A stretch of 64,000 bases of DNA from Podospora bellae-mahoneyi (GCF_035222275.1 NC_085882.1:7501-71500); one strand, 5' to 3'; shown: positions 20,042-31,115, counted from the stretch's first letter. Numbers and translations are program-made. Notes: a model not told the origin generated them from the letters alone.

Positions 20042-21663
20042 GAGTATCTGAGGTGGATCCTTTTGTTCATAGAGTTGAACCAGCCTGCTAGTGATAACCA
20101 AAGCTGTTTGCCTATCGATTGTCTTGTTATTCTCTTTCCTTGAGCTTCAACTTCAAGACATCATCATGTACCTAAAATCAAATGATCTGCCGTTGATTCC
20201 AGTGACAGACAAAAAAGGTGCAATATCAATCCTTTCTCAGCAAGGATCCGCTCCAGGATCGGGCGCGGAGTCTAGACACCTTAGGTAGGTACCCTTTGGT
20301 TGACAGTTGATCGCGACCAAAGTTGACCACTTGTCATGTCCCTAAAGCCAGAGGCGGTGCGACCCCCTTTCCTTTTCCTTCGGAAGCTCGAGCATCGGGC
20401 ATTGGCCCATCGGTAAGCCACTCAGAGCTTGTCTCGGTCGTGTCATCTTCACCACGGCAAACGGTGGTCGCACAGACGAACAACTGGACGATCTCCGTCA
20501 GTTGACTGTTGAGTAATACTGCAGCTGCACACAAACCACCCTAGTGATGATGTTGGTTCTGACGAGCGGCGAGTCCGAAGAGGATCATGATCGACTTGAA
20601 CGTCTGGAACATGTATGTTGAAAGTGATATCAAAACAGGTTGCCTTGCCGCAAAGTTGGCCGTACGGAGCGGCCCAGTTCGCTTCCAGATGACGGTATTC
20701 CAGGTTTCCCAAGTGGGGGACGGGATGGTGGTGTGCGGTCGAGTGCAGTGCACATGCTGCGCCGTAGGCTGGCATCTGCGTGCAAGTGGTAATTAAGATG
20801 CGGAGACAAGATGCCAGCTCGGTTGGGCCATTGACGGTACCGCGCTTACCTAGACAAGGTACCTTGGGCAAACCAAGTTGACATCTGGGCGATGGTGAGT
20901 GTGGGATATTGTACCTATCGGATGGTATTATATATGGGCCTGAGATGAGGATGGACGACAAAGAAGCCCTCTGCTGAGAAACGGCCTGCCGATATTGGCA
21001 TTCGAGGCGCCTCGCCTACGGATAAAGCGAGGGGATGCAACAACGATGTGATGGGGGTGGAACCTGAAACAAGTCTAGCTGTGTGGATATCTCCGACACC
21101 TTCCCCGCTGTGCGCTGGAAGGTGGGGGAGGGGACGAGACAGGTCACAACCAAACGAAAGAAAACAAAGCCAGGGATTCCGCCAGTTTTGTAAAAACTGT
21201 GGCCCTGACCGGACCCAGAGCCGTTGGAAGCTTGTCTTTTGATAACCCCACCTCGGTTTTATGCCTGCTAGGATAGATGAAGAAGTTGATGCGTACGCAT
21301 GTCCTTTTCCATCATCAACTAGTTTCCTGTGCCAAAGTTCCTCCTCTGCCTTGTTCTTGGTTCTTGTCGATGGCCTCAGGGCCAAGCACCTGCGCACCCC
21401 CGAGTACGGCGGCACGGACCCTTCGGTGGCACGCAACTTTTCGACGGCGTGCGCCGCGTGTCAGAGCACCGAGAGGGGGATATATGCTGCATGCGGTTTG
21501 GCGAGGTGTCTAGTAGGATCACTTGCGCCTCTCATAGAAAACGGTTGTCTGTCCGGTCCACCCTGTACGCCGGAGCACCACCCATTCATTCATCCATCCA
21601 TCCATCCATCCATCCTCCTACTCCTCCTCCTCCTCCTCCACTGCCAGATGTCATCGGGTTGTA
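20042..21663. other. Long spacer, RhoGAP leader with microsatellites
   Basis: I find no supported gene in this 1.6 kb. A TAGGTAGGTACC motif is at 20283. Near the RhoGAP start are (CATC)n at about 21590-21614 and (CTC)n at about 21618-21640, a pyrimidine-rich tract of the kind often found in fungal leaders. Two minus-strand open stretches (20449-20961 and 20915-21436) have no domain or codon signature. Confidence 0.45.
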
Positions 21664-23850
21664 ATGTTGGAAAGCGGCGGAAATTACGACGTTGCAGCCA
21701 TGAGTGACATCCTGGATCACGGATTGGGCGAACAACTGGCAGCGGCCCTGCTCACTTGGGGTGGGGAACAGGACCAGGAGGCGAGACGGCAACCGAGAAC
21801 GCAACCAGATCATCATAACGAGCCCGGTGCTGATGCCCGCTCAGATTCCAGTTTTGACTCTGCCACTGACTCTGGCTCTCTCACTCCTCTGACCCGCCAT
21901 CATGTTTACTTCCGCAAACTGATGCGCTTCGCCGACGACAGCACCTGGAGCAAGACAGCCCTGGGCCCCCACAGGCGTGATATTGATGTCAACCTGGAGG
22001 ACGGCAACCACCGTGACGATAACCTGGATGCTACCGATTCCGATAGCACCTTCACCACCCAACCAGCCAAGAGCACCAATATCTGTGCCCGTTATCGCCA
22101 GCACAGGGTAGAGACCATGGAGAACCCACCGCTGCCCCCACAGAACTGGGACAAGGAATTGCCGCCAGCACCTTTCAATACAACCCCTACCTCATCATCA
22201 TCACATCCCCAGATGTCTTGCAGGATATCAACCTTCCCGTTCTCACATCCATGTGACATACCAGAGTTGATACTTGATCCGGACGAGGACCATCTTCACA
22301 CCGAACCCAGCCCGCTGCCATCCGGGCCCGTCACCCCCAGCGTGGTCAACGACATCTTCCAACCTCTTAGCCAGACTGCTTCCCCTGATCTCGAGTTTGG
22401 TCCCTTCACTCCACTCGCCCTCGAGGCGGATTTTCAACACTCCATGGAACAGCAGCAGCAGTCCAGAAAGATGTCCATCAAGACCATGGTCTCGGACGTA
22501 TCAGACGGTCTCGGTATTATTGAAGAAGAAGACGACGTCAACACCGACGGCGTGTCTATGCTCACTCCGACAGAGGCCTCTTTTGGTGGAGCCGCTGGCG
22601 GAGAATCCAGCATAGATCGGTTTGGGAGGGTAGATTCAAGGACCTACCAACCCCAAGCATGGAGCATCAGTTCATCGGCCGGTAGCATCGGGTCGAGCGA
22701 GTGGCGCCCCAGCATCAAGAGCTCACGAAAGTCGGTAACCCTCCTCTCGCGCATGCGCGGACGACACTCGGTAGTGCAGGAGGAGCCTTTGGAAAAACGG
22801 TCGCTGACTCCGTACGAGCTCAGTGCTCCAGCACCAAGACAGGACGATGACAACTGCGTTGACATGCCGCCCCCGCCGACTGGATCATCGCTGCCTACCA
22901 TTCACAGTCGCACCGAGATCACCTCGACGACCAACCCTCGGTTCTTTGGCAGAATTCCGTGGTTGACAAGTGATTCGCAACCCGAAAAGCAGGGGACCGT
23001 GTTTGGTGTTGATTTGAATTCGAGCATAAAACTGGCGCCCATGAAGATTCGGGTGTCACATCGGGGAAGGGGGTCATCGTACCGGACATATCCGCTAGGC
23101 GTTTACAAGTGCTGCGAGTTCATTCGCAAAGAGGGTACCTTATGTTTCCCACCTTTTGCGTTGCGAGGACTGAATGACACTGACATTGGATGCTTTGCAG
23201 GCAACAAAGCCGGCAGAGCTTTTTGCTCTCCCGGCAACGCCTTCAACGTGGCACAGCTCAAAGAAATCTTCAACACAGGACCGACTTACGGCGAGAATTT
23301 CCAGTTTGAAGGTACCGACTACACGGTCCACGATGCCGCGCGTTTGATTCTGTTATACCTTGAGGAATTGCCCAAACCTCTCATCACGTCATCAGTTGTA
23401 AGGTGTTGGGTGTTGCTGGCCCGCCAAGAGGGAGCCATCGAGCCGCCTTGTCCACGGGTCGAAACCGGACTCGACTTTTGGACCGAAGCCCTCAGCCGTC
23501 TGCCAACCGCGTCCCGCAATCTCGTCAAGCACCTACTCGCCATATTTGCCGAGGTCTTGCTGCAAACGACGGGAAACGTCACAGAGGCAGATTCACGGCA
23601 TTTTGCCTCTGCAGTCTCGCGGGCACTGTTCCATCAGGACACCGACGCCAGTGTCATGGCTGGTGGTGCTCCCACAGCCAGCAAGAAGAAGACCAATAAA
23701 AGGAGCGTCCACCCGACGCTGGCTCTTGCTTTCTTGATCAAGAAGCGAGGAGAATATTCGGCGACGTTGGGCAAGGCTACAAATATGGGTACCAAGAGAG
23801 ACACCCAGTTTTTGCCCACCACGAAGGAAATCATGCAATGGAAGGGATAG
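21664..23850 (+). CDS. Rho GTPase-activating protein (Sac7/Bag7-like)
   Basis: The reading frame is open throughout (728 codons), but 23135-23200 is very likely a 66-bp intron (GTACCT donor, TGAATGACACTGAC branch region, TTTGCAG acceptor). Removing it joins FIRKEG directly to NKAGRAFCSPGNAFNV, as in the RhoGAP fold where the arginine-finger segment is followed by G-x-x-x-x-V; this gives 706 aa. The domain begins near residue 440 with VFGVDLNSSIKLAPMKI and includes LKEIFNTGPTYG and LILLYLEELPKPLI. The canonical arginine-finger GIFRxSG is poorly kept (KAGRAFCSPG), so catalysis is uncertain. The N-terminal 430 residues are serine/proline-rich and low-complexity. The likely role is to switch off a Rho GTPase in cell-wall and actin signalling. 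Confidence 0.82.
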   Translation: MLESGGNYDVAAMSDILDHGLGEQLAAALLTWGGEQDQEARRQPRTQPDHHNEPGADARSDSSFDSATDSGSLTPLTRHHVYFRKLMRFADDSTWSKTALGPHRRDIDVNLEDGNHRDDNLDATDSDSTFTTQPAKSTNICARYRQHRVETMENPPLPPQNWDKELPPAPFNTTPTSSSSHPQMSCRISTFPFSHPCDIPELILDPDEDHLHTEPSPLPSGPVTPSVVNDIFQPLSQTASPDLEFGPFTPLALEADFQHSMEQQQQSRKMSIKTMVSDVSDGLGIIEEEDDVNTDGVSMLTPTEASFGGAAGGESSIDRFGRVDSRTYQPQAWSISSSAGSIGSSEWRPSIKSSRKSVTLLSRMRGRHSVVQEEPLEKRSLTPYELSAPAPRQDDDNCVDMPPPPTGSSLPTIHSRTEITSTTNPRFFGRIPWLTSDSQPEKQGTVFGVDLNSSIKLAPMKIRVSHRGRGSSYRTYPLGVYKCCEFIRKEGTLCFPPFALRGLNDTDIGCFAGNKAGRAFCSPGNAFNVAQLKEIFNTGPTYGENFQFEGTDYTVHDAARLILLYLEELPKPLITSSVVRCWVLLARQEGAIEPPCPRVETGLDFWTEALSRLPTASRNLVKHLLAIFAEVLLQTTGNVTEADSRHFASAVSRALFHQDTDASVMAGGAPTASKKKTNKRSVHPTLALAFLIKKRGEYSATLGKATNMGTKRDTQFLPTTKEIMQWKG

Positions 23851-25857
23851 AAAGAGATATAATGGCGTGTTCAAAAGCTACGGGGACACCGGTTCAAAGG
23901 TGGGCATCATGGCCTAGGTAGGTAGGATGTGGACGGACAGGAGATGTGAACGGATAAACTGGCACGCGCGTTGGTTGAGATACCCCTTTTGCTTTCTTGC
24001 CATTTTTATTGCATTTTAGTCTTTCAAGCGTTGGAGGGGTTTGCCTACACATCACATCTATCATCTTCACACAATCATCATTTTGCGGCGTTTTCTTTGT
24101 TATTTCCGGGAATGGATGAGCCCAATGTACATCTGGATTCTACATGTCGAAGCGGATAGTCATTTATTAATGTTGGTACCTATAGTCTGGGTTGAAAAAG
24201 GGTCAAGTGATCGGATGGAAGAAGGTTGACTGGGGAATTGTCATGATATCAAAATATCATCTAATGCTGCTGTCCATTATCTTCTGATTTTTCTGATTAA
24301 GCTTGTGACAAGAATATGCTGTTAGTTTGCCATTTATATGGACGTAAAAGCGAGATTTCATAGAAGGTCGGCGGCAAATCTAATCTACCATGCCTCTCAA
24401 CAACGTCATTTAGTTCTGTTGTCGATCAACTTGGGGTACATGGCCCAGCTCTATATGACCTGCATTGCGTGGCTATGCATGAAATACACATGGAGCTATC
24501 CCAGAAAGGGACAACTTTTGATGGTGGCATAAGAATTCAAGAAGCTAGCAAAAATGGACACGACTGAGGTTAAAAGAGTACAGCGGGAGCAAAACGGGGA
24601 AACACTCGGTTTCCTCAGTGTTGTTTCTCTAGAGGATCAATTGCCCTTGATCGTCCGTCTGGGCGTGCTATTCAAAAGGGGGGCTGCCAACACTCCATTT
24701 TGATCCATTCAATTACACATGTGCTTGGGTGAAAACAGTGCCATTTACCTCCAGAAGGAACAAGGCTACCAAGCATTGGGATCTTCAAGCCACTATCTAC
24801 TGATAGTTGGTAAGCAATCCTGGTGAACAGCATAAGACACGCCTCCTCTCGGTGTGGTCCACGGCCTCCAACATTGAACTACACCATTAGGTTTACGCTC
24901 TTACACTGTCACGGCTTTATATTCCGCAGGTCATACACCATAAATGCAAAGACAAACAACTAATTCTACCATGAGAAATAGAAGCCCCGAAAAAAATAAT
25001 GTAATAGCTCACCAGTCAACACCCCCTAGAAAGGTGACTTACCCGCAGGTCCCAAGTTTTGCCTGTTGATCTGAAGTTAACTACGCAGTTCTGTTGAAAC
25101 GGGAACGTCTCGAAACGGAGAAAACAGAGGGATCGGAGGTGCTTACTGAGGTTGAGCCATTTTGAGTTGTTGACATATGCTCCAGAAAAGGTGATTATAT
25201 GGGCAGGTGGGCTTGGGAAGGGAAGACCTGCTTGGTGATGTTGTCGTTAGCGGCGAGGTGTGGGGGGTATTTGGATAGCAGCTTCACTGTTATGCTGGGC
25301 AGAAACTCGACTGATGAGAGCATATCCAGCAGATAGCCGTAGCATAAATCGATGACAGTAAAGGATTTTTTTTTTTTTTTTGGCACGGATAGATATGTCT
25401 GATAGCTAGTGTGCTGCTGTGTTACCTCCGAATCCTCCGAGTGACTCTACATTTCAACTCTCGTACAGGCAGTGGGTGAACATCACTACGTATTGTTGGT
25501 ATAAGTTTCGAACTCGGTGCTTTTGTAACAAAACATAGCATAGCACCCATGTTCAACAAGTGCTAGGACTCAACATCTTCCAGGCCTAATAAATGGATGC
25601 ATATGTTCTAGAAACATCTATCGGTCAATATGGCTAATGCCCGTCTCTGATTCGATGGGGCCGGACATGTTCGGACTCGTAGGACTCTCGACCGCCATGG
25701 TAATGTAACCCCGGCAAAGCGCCGGGCCGAACTTGCAGGTATGACACTTATCACCATCTGAATGGAGGCTCAACGGTTCCACGTTGAGTATATATATCTA
25801 TATGGAAAGCTCAGCTCAACCCCGTCTCACACAACTTACAACATCCCTCGTTTAAAC
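23851..25857. other. 2-kb gene-free spacer
   Basis: No supported gene, tRNA or element is seen. Visible items are TAGGTAGGTAGG near 23916, a run of 16 T at about 25365-25380, and a TATA-like sequence near 25787. Composition is ordinary, not RIP-like. Confidence 0.4.
25787..25803 (+). promoter_or_regulatory. TATA-like element of the GFA-family gene
   Basis: GAGTATATATATCTATATGG lies about 60-70 bp before the ATG at 25858, a sensible distance for a fungal TATA box with a short leader. Confidence 0.45.
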
Positions 25858-26349
25858 ATGTCCAACGCTGTCGAAACTGAAGGAACCCTTTACAGGGGCT
25901 CATGTCACTGCGGCTTTGCCAAGTACACCGTCCGGCTAGACTTCACCAAACCACCTCCGTCTCTCCATGGAGCAAACGCCACCAGATGCAACTGTCGCAT
26001 CTGCCTCAAAATGGGCACCATGCTCACAGACCCCGGGGACGACGGGTCGTCGACATTTACCCTCCTGACACCAGGAGAGAAAGATCTCGGCATGTACGCA
26101 TTCGACACAGAGCGGGTGAGGTGGTTCTTCTGCCCCAAGTGCAGCATCACTCTCTACAACAGGGTGCATGGGGTGTTTGAGGGGGTCGAGGTACGCACGT
26201 TTAGGGTAAATGTGCTGACGTTGGATGAGAGGGCGGATGGGTCGCCGATGGAAGATCTGAAGAATCTCAAGATCAAGTACTGGGATTTCAAGGGAGCAGA
26301 GTTGCCCAAAGCGCCTCTTGATGAACCTGTCAATGGAGGAGTGTGGTGA
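25858..26349 (+). CDS. GFA/CENP-V-fold zinc protein
   Basis: This single-exon gene encodes 163 aa. The start at 25858 gives MSNAVETEGTLYRGSCHCG, the family's normal N-terminus; a longer frame from 25762 adds non-conserved sequence. Zinc ligands follow the glutathione-dependent formaldehyde-activating enzyme (GFA) pattern: GSCHCG, RCNCRICLKMG and FFCPKCSITLYNR. The fold is a small beta-tent. Fungal members are mostly uncharacterised and the family name should not be taken as proof of formaldehyde metabolism. There is no signal peptide, so it is probably cytosolic. The next gene starts 187 bp downstream on the same strand. Confidence 0.88.
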   Translation: MSNAVETEGTLYRGSCHCGFAKYTVRLDFTKPPPSLHGANATRCNCRICLKMGTMLTDPGDDGSSTFTLLTPGEKDLGMYAFDTERVRWFFCPKCSITLYNRVHGVFEGVEVRTFRVNVLTLDERADGSPMEDLKNLKIKYWDFKGAELPKAPLDEPVNGGVW

Positions 26350-26535
26350 GGGTTGGGGCACTGTGTACCCGCAGCTTACCTAGTTAGAAATGATTGGCCA
26401 ATGATGACTCCACACTTCCCGCTCCATGCGCGCGGGGCAAGCAAGATGCGCCCTGTGATGTTGGGACCTAATTATTTTTGGGGAGCTGGTGTCCTGACTC
26501 CTCTGCCGAATCCCCAGCCCAGCAAGTAATCGACC

Positions 26536-28035
26536 ATGGCCAAGAGCGCGAACAGGGCAAAGAAGAGAAAGCAGAATTCCCAGGCCGACGGGCCGAACAA
26601 GGCCGCAAAGACAGCGGCAGTAGCGGCGGCGACAGCCCGGACAACACCCCCCGACAGCGATGGCGACGGCCCATCTCCCGGCTCGGCGCTCGAGCCCAGG
26701 ACCTTGAAGACGGTCATCTCGCACGAGGAACTCGACATGGCCATCGACACCCTCAAGACGATTGCCCAGTACCCGAACCTGATCAAGTCCAAGCAATGCA
26801 AGGACCTGCGTGTCGCCGTCTACGATTTCCGCCAGGCCTCGGCCATCGATGCTGGAGCGAACGCCAGCCTGACGGCCCGCATCACAGCAGCCCTCGCCGA
26901 TGAACGATACACAGATGTGAGGATCCTGCTTGCCGAGATGAGAATCCGGGAGCAAGAGCCAAAGCTTGGTGCCCTATGTCGATGGGTGCGAGATCTGGAC
27001 ATCATCAGCGGCCTGTCTACGATACCCGGTGGTGGCGATGGCACGGCTATCCGGCGCAGCGAACGGGACGAGCAACGCCTGCGGGTCATCGACGCCATCC
27101 TCCGTGTCACCGGTCCCGTTGATACCAATCCAAACGCCGTGCCAATCTCGTGCAATCCGGGCATTGCTCTCCAAGAGATCTGGGACCTCCGCCCTTCTAC
27201 ACCCTCGGAACAGGTATACGCTTCGGTGCTGGACAAAACAATCTTCGAGTCGGCGCCGCCTACATTGGCCACCGGTCTCCGGGTCATTGAGACAACACCA
27301 GGTCCCCTTCGCAAGCCTCCCAATCATCATGATGCCTTGCTCTACACCACGGCTCCGAACACCATACCTCTTGCCACCGAACGGGCCCCTGCCACATACC
27401 AACCTCACCCAGTTGTCCCTGGTCTTGGTGTAATTCGAAACGTCCTTTCTCCCGAAGAATGCAAGGCCATAATCGCGGCTGGGGAGACGGTCAACTTTCT
27501 CCCCGATGCCCCGATGCGGGAAGACGGTGATGTGAGCATTCTGGCGCACAACTTCTACTGGGTTACAGACAAACTTTTCCACGACACTCTCTGGTCACGC
27601 GTGGCGCCCCATGTTCCGGCCTCGGTGAATGGACGCCTAGCACGTGGGCTCAACCGTCGTTTCCGAGTGTATCGCTACGTCCCAGGCGCCGAGTATCGCG
27701 CGCACATTGATGGCGCTTGGCCTCCTTCCGATGTCCTCCCCGACGACACCTACGTCTATGATGCCTCGCCCCCCGAAAAGAAGCAAAGCTCGCTGTTTAC
27801 CTTCTTGATATACCTGAACGACGAGTTCGAGGGCGGAGAAACTACCTACTTTGTGCCGGCAGCGCGAGAGGGCGTGCTCAATGCCTACCCCATCCGGCCC
27901 GTGATGGGCAATGTTGCCTTGTTTCCTCACGGAGATCCCAGAGGAGCGTTGCTACATGAGGGAACTGGAGTGAGGAAGGGGGCCAAGTACGTGATTCGGA
28001 CAGAGGTGGAATACGATGTTGAGCCCAGCGAGTAA
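26536..28035 (+). CDS. 2-oxoglutarate/Fe(II) dioxygenase, prolyl-4-hydroxylase-like
   Basis: This single-exon gene encodes 499 aa. The C-terminal half is a P4Hc domain: LGVIRNVLSPEECKAII, RRFRVYRYVPGAEYRAHIDGAWP (iron ligands H and D of HxD, near 388-390), FTFLIYLNDEFEGGETTYF and ALLHEGTGVRKGAKYVIRTEV (third iron ligand H near 472, with the basic residue that binds 2-oxoglutarate further on). The iron site appears complete. The N-terminus is lysine/arginine-rich (AKSANRAKKRKQNS), a plausible nuclear signal, followed by a helical region (LDMAIDTLKTIAQYPNL) I cannot assign. There is no signal peptide, so it is not an ER collagen-type enzyme. It may hydroxylate a nuclear or ribosomal protein; the target is unknown. 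Confidence 0.88.
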   Translation: MAKSANRAKKRKQNSQADGPNKAAKTAAVAAATARTTPPDSDGDGPSPGSALEPRTLKTVISHEELDMAIDTLKTIAQYPNLIKSKQCKDLRVAVYDFRQASAIDAGANASLTARITAALADERYTDVRILLAEMRIREQEPKLGALCRWVRDLDIISGLSTIPGGGDGTAIRRSERDEQRLRVIDAILRVTGPVDTNPNAVPISCNPGIALQEIWDLRPSTPSEQVYASVLDKTIFESAPPTLATGLRVIETTPGPLRKPPNHHDALLYTTAPNTIPLATERAPATYQPHPVVPGLGVIRNVLSPEECKAIIAAGETVNFLPDAPMREDGDVSILAHNFYWVTDKLFHDTLWSRVAPHVPASVNGRLARGLNRRFRVYRYVPGAEYRAHIDGAWPPSDVLPDDTYVYDASPPEKKQSSLFTFLIYLNDEFEGGETTYFVPAAREGVLNAYPIRPVMGNVALFPHGDPRGALLHEGTGVRKGAKYVIRTEVEYDVEPSE

Positions 28036-28701
28036 AGCAGGAGGTGAGTATCGGAGGGCCAGCATGCGCTCCGGACTCGAACACGAACGACAAAAACGAC
28101 TGGCCTGGAGCACACTTCGCTTCAGCGTCCGCATCTTCAAACTTGGTGCGCATTGCCCACGTTGGTTTTTACCGCCTTGCACACCTTGCCCATCTGCCAC
28201 GATACGCAGCTTGACTGGACTGGTGCAGGAGGCTGCTCGCTGATTGGGCCAAGAGAGCGGCTTTATGGATTGTCGTGGCGGCCGTCCTGACGCTCGTACC
28301 TGCCAAGCCTAACATGAGTTGGGCACCAGAATGGAGACATGGAACGCGCAAGCTGGCGGAGTCGGCTTGTTCAATGCCGAACAGCGTTTTCACTCGGTCT
28401 TGCTGGCAAGGGTTCGAGCCTGTATGGTAGCTGGCGGTCGATGAGAATGCCTGTCAAGCGTATAGATGTGCAGCTTGAAAGCCTTGATAGCCCAAGAGAG
28501 ACCCAAACAAACAACAACGGCTGTTGGCTGCCCAAATGGCATGCTTCAGTTTGACTCCATTAACTACTTATATCGTTTGCATCCGAGTACATACATTGCA
28601 CCGTTTTGGAGTTTTGAGGGGCATCTCCACCCCAAATATACATGCTTGTTGTGACGTCTCGAGGTGTTAGCACCCTCGCCGCGGTCTCCAACACCGCCAT
28701 C
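28036..28701. other. Intergenic spacer before the BTB gene
   Basis: No gene or RNA is seen in these 666 bp. The leader of the BTB gene lies at the right-hand end. Confidence 0.4.
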
Positions 28702-30551
28702 ATGTCTACCTCTACGGTCGAAAAACGATATCTACATAGCACGAGCTACAGCGAAGCTGTAGTGTCGGACAACTACTCATTCTCGTATGTGCCACTATTT
28801 GCTCCATTCCTCCCATCCAAGGTCCAGATCTAACACGAACCAGGCCATTCAGCAGCCCTCTCACCAGCCTGAAGTTTCGAAACGGCATGTGCTTGACTGC
28901 ACATCGAGAGTTCCTCATCCAGAGCCCCAAGCTGGTCTCACTCATCACTCGTCACGATTCCTTCCCCGAAACCATCAGCCTTCCAGAGGTTTCTTACGCT
29001 GCTGGCCAGATCCTGGTTGCCCACCTCTACAGCGGCCGCTGGACGGAGCTGGCATGGTTCGGGCCTGATGGCGACGGCCTCGAGGATATTGCCAGATTGG
29101 AAACAGCCCTCGAGGTCTACCTGGCCGCCAGGAAATACGAACTCTGCAGTCTCGAGGCTCTCGCTCAGATCCACATTGAGCAAGACGCAGCCAGGCTGGA
29201 CATCTTTACTGTCATCGATGTCGCCAAGAGAGTGTATCCCGTGCCTGACAGCAACGACACTTGGTTCCAGCAGCATATCAAATCCCGCATCAAGGCCGAT
29301 TTTGACAAGCCGGACGCTGCTCTGCTGGCCAGGCTGGATACCAACTTTGCTGATGAGTCCTCTATCATCAAGCTGGTCTTGAAAGGCATGCTTGAGGCCT
29401 ATCGAGAAAAGACTGAGGCTCTGGCCCAACAGGCTGCAGCGTTGAAGAGACCTTGCACGCCATCAAGTGACGGGTCTTTTGAGGAGGTTGAGTGCCCATC
29501 GCTGCGGACTGTGGTTGAGGATAAAGCTGTTGTCTGTAGCAAGGAGGACAGCCAAACCACATCTGCCCCCACGGCACCGCCTGCTTTGCTACCTACCGAG
29601 GTGGCCGTCGAAGTCTCAACAACACATGCCAATCCACTGCTCGATAAGTCGGTTTACGAGATTGCACCTGAGGCATTACATGCGACTGAAGAGCCGACAG
29701 TGCCGAATGTTACTCCCGTGCCTGAGCCAGAGCTTGAGGCGCAAGTATCGGACCACAACGGCAACAGCAGCGGCGCCACGACAACAGGGATCAAACTGAA
29801 GAAGTGCAAACACAAGTCGACCAAGGCGCGCTGGGAGTGCAAGGCGTGCGGAAGGTGCACCAGACCCTCATGTGTGTCATGCAAGTGCAGGATGTGCACG
29901 GCCAAATGTCGTGAGGAAAACCATCGAGCCGTTTCTGGCCCAGTGGTTGAAGAGGAGGTTTCCCCTGAGGTGGTGCCTGAGGTCGTTGTGGCAGAGCCCG
30001 CTCCAGTCCAGGCGGAGGATGATGGCTGGGATTTTGCGGGCACAAGTAGTAAGACCATTCCGAGGAATGCCCAGATCGATGCGGCGGCGGCGGCGGCGGC
30101 GGTGGTGGTGGTGGTGGCGGAACCAAAGCCCGAACCAAAGCCCGAACCAAAGCCCGAACCAAAGCCCGAACCGACGCCTGCGCCGGAACCACAGCCCATT
30201 GTCGAAGATATTCCGCGAGACTCTCTTGATATCGCCAATAACGACAGGAAAAAGGAGGCGAAGAAGGGGAAGCAGAAGGCTGTGGCTCGCCCAGAGACTG
30301 AACCCGTGATGCGGGAGATTGAGCCAATCGCCCTGATGGAACCGGCTGCAGGACCAAAATCGAAGCCATCGATGGAGGACAACCCCTGGGCGTTTCCATC
30401 GACGAAGTTCACGAAAAAGAAGGCAAAGGCCGTCGTCGGCACTGGATCGGAACCTGTAAATGAGACCGGGAACGCCCAGCTCATCGCCGAGATTGAGCGT
30501 GGTTTTCCTCAGGGTGGGTGGGACTTTTGGGGAACGTCAAAAAAGCGATAG
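28702..30551 (+). CDS. BTB/POZ-domain protein with Cys-rich and repetitive C-terminus
   Basis: Exons are 28702-28784 and 28844-30551 (596 aa). The intron (GTATGT donor, TCTAAC branch, CCAG acceptor) restores the BTB start: SYSEAVVSDNYSFSPFSSPLTSLKF then MCLTAHREFLIQSPKLVSLI. The BTB fold spans about 15-120, followed by a BACK-like helical region to about 190. A cysteine-rich patch near 355-395 (KKCKHKSTKARWECKACGRC, then CVSCKCRMCTAKC) looks like a zinc-binding module I cannot name. After it come alanine/valine runs coded by GCG and GTG triplets (30081-30120) and a tandem EPKP repeat of 12-bp units (30123-30170). BTB proteins commonly act as cullin-3 adaptors or dimerisation scaffolds; which applies here is unknown. 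Confidence 0.83.
30081..30170 (+). repeat. Coding microsatellite and 12-bp minisatellite
   Basis: (GCG)n passes into (GTG)n, then four tandem CCAAAGCCCGAA units follow, coding for alternating Ala, Val and the EPKP repeat inside the BTB protein. Such tracts often vary in copy number between strains without breaking the frame. Confidence 0.8.
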
Positions 30552-30752
30552 GTTAGCTTCTAATATGTGATGTGATGTCAAGTGGTTAGATTGTCATTGA
30601 TTTTCTCAAGTATTATAGTTCGTTTCCAGTTCCCCCCTCGCCATGTTCACTTCTCGATAATCCCTCCCCTTAGAAAATCCATCCAACGTCGCAAAGAACA
30701 GCGTCGAAACAATCTCCAAACAATCTCCACCACCGACACAGCAGTAGCGTAC

Positions 30753-31115
30753 CTAGTCATCCCACTGCTGCACAGTATACTCATTTCCCGGGTGTGATTT
30801 GAGAAACAGCGCGAGCAACGTATTCCACAGCATCACAACCCCGACCGCTCCCGCGATCCCAACACCTTTCTTGCAAAGCCCCACGACAGCCACGATGTAT
30901 TTTCTTGCTGTCCCCTCTTTTCGGGTGACACCCTCTTCCTCTTCCACCGCCATCCTTCTCTCCCCCTCTGTCAGATACCACACCTCGGTCTCCCCAGCAG
31001 AGTAATAATCCCATCAATAATTGAACAACCACCTCCACCCCCGCAGCCCATGATGTCCGTCCATACTGCTGTAAATCCCACTCTGTGGGCGCGGGCCGAA
31101 CCCATCGTCAGCCAT
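30753..31115 (-). pseudogene. Decayed MFS transporter fragment
   Basis: The minus strand carries pieces of an anion:cation symporter-type MFS permease (allantoate/nicotinate permease family). 31115-31020 reads GIYSSMDGHHGLRGWRWLF, the conserved start of transmembrane segment six; the expected IIDGIITL follows in another frame after a one-base shift. Then a piece is missing and AWYLTDEER-like WYLTEGERRMAVEEE appears near 30980, running to the C-terminal-like end at 30753. Everything before segment five and most of the second half are absent. This is a host pseudogene with at least one frameshift and one or more internal deletions. A short unrelated gene using the last frame cannot be excluded. 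Confidence 0.6.

Noticed and set aside
20449-21436. Two minus-strand stretches of about 170 codons each
   Set aside because: No recognisable domain, overlapping each other and ordinary spacer features; insufficient support.
26380-27582. Minus-strand stretches of 191-202 codons
   Set aside because: Antisense to the prolyl-hydroxylase-like gene.
29654-30484. 276-codon minus-strand open stretch with GSGFGSGFGS repeats
   Set aside because: Antisense shadow of the BTB gene's EPKP and Ala/Val repeats.
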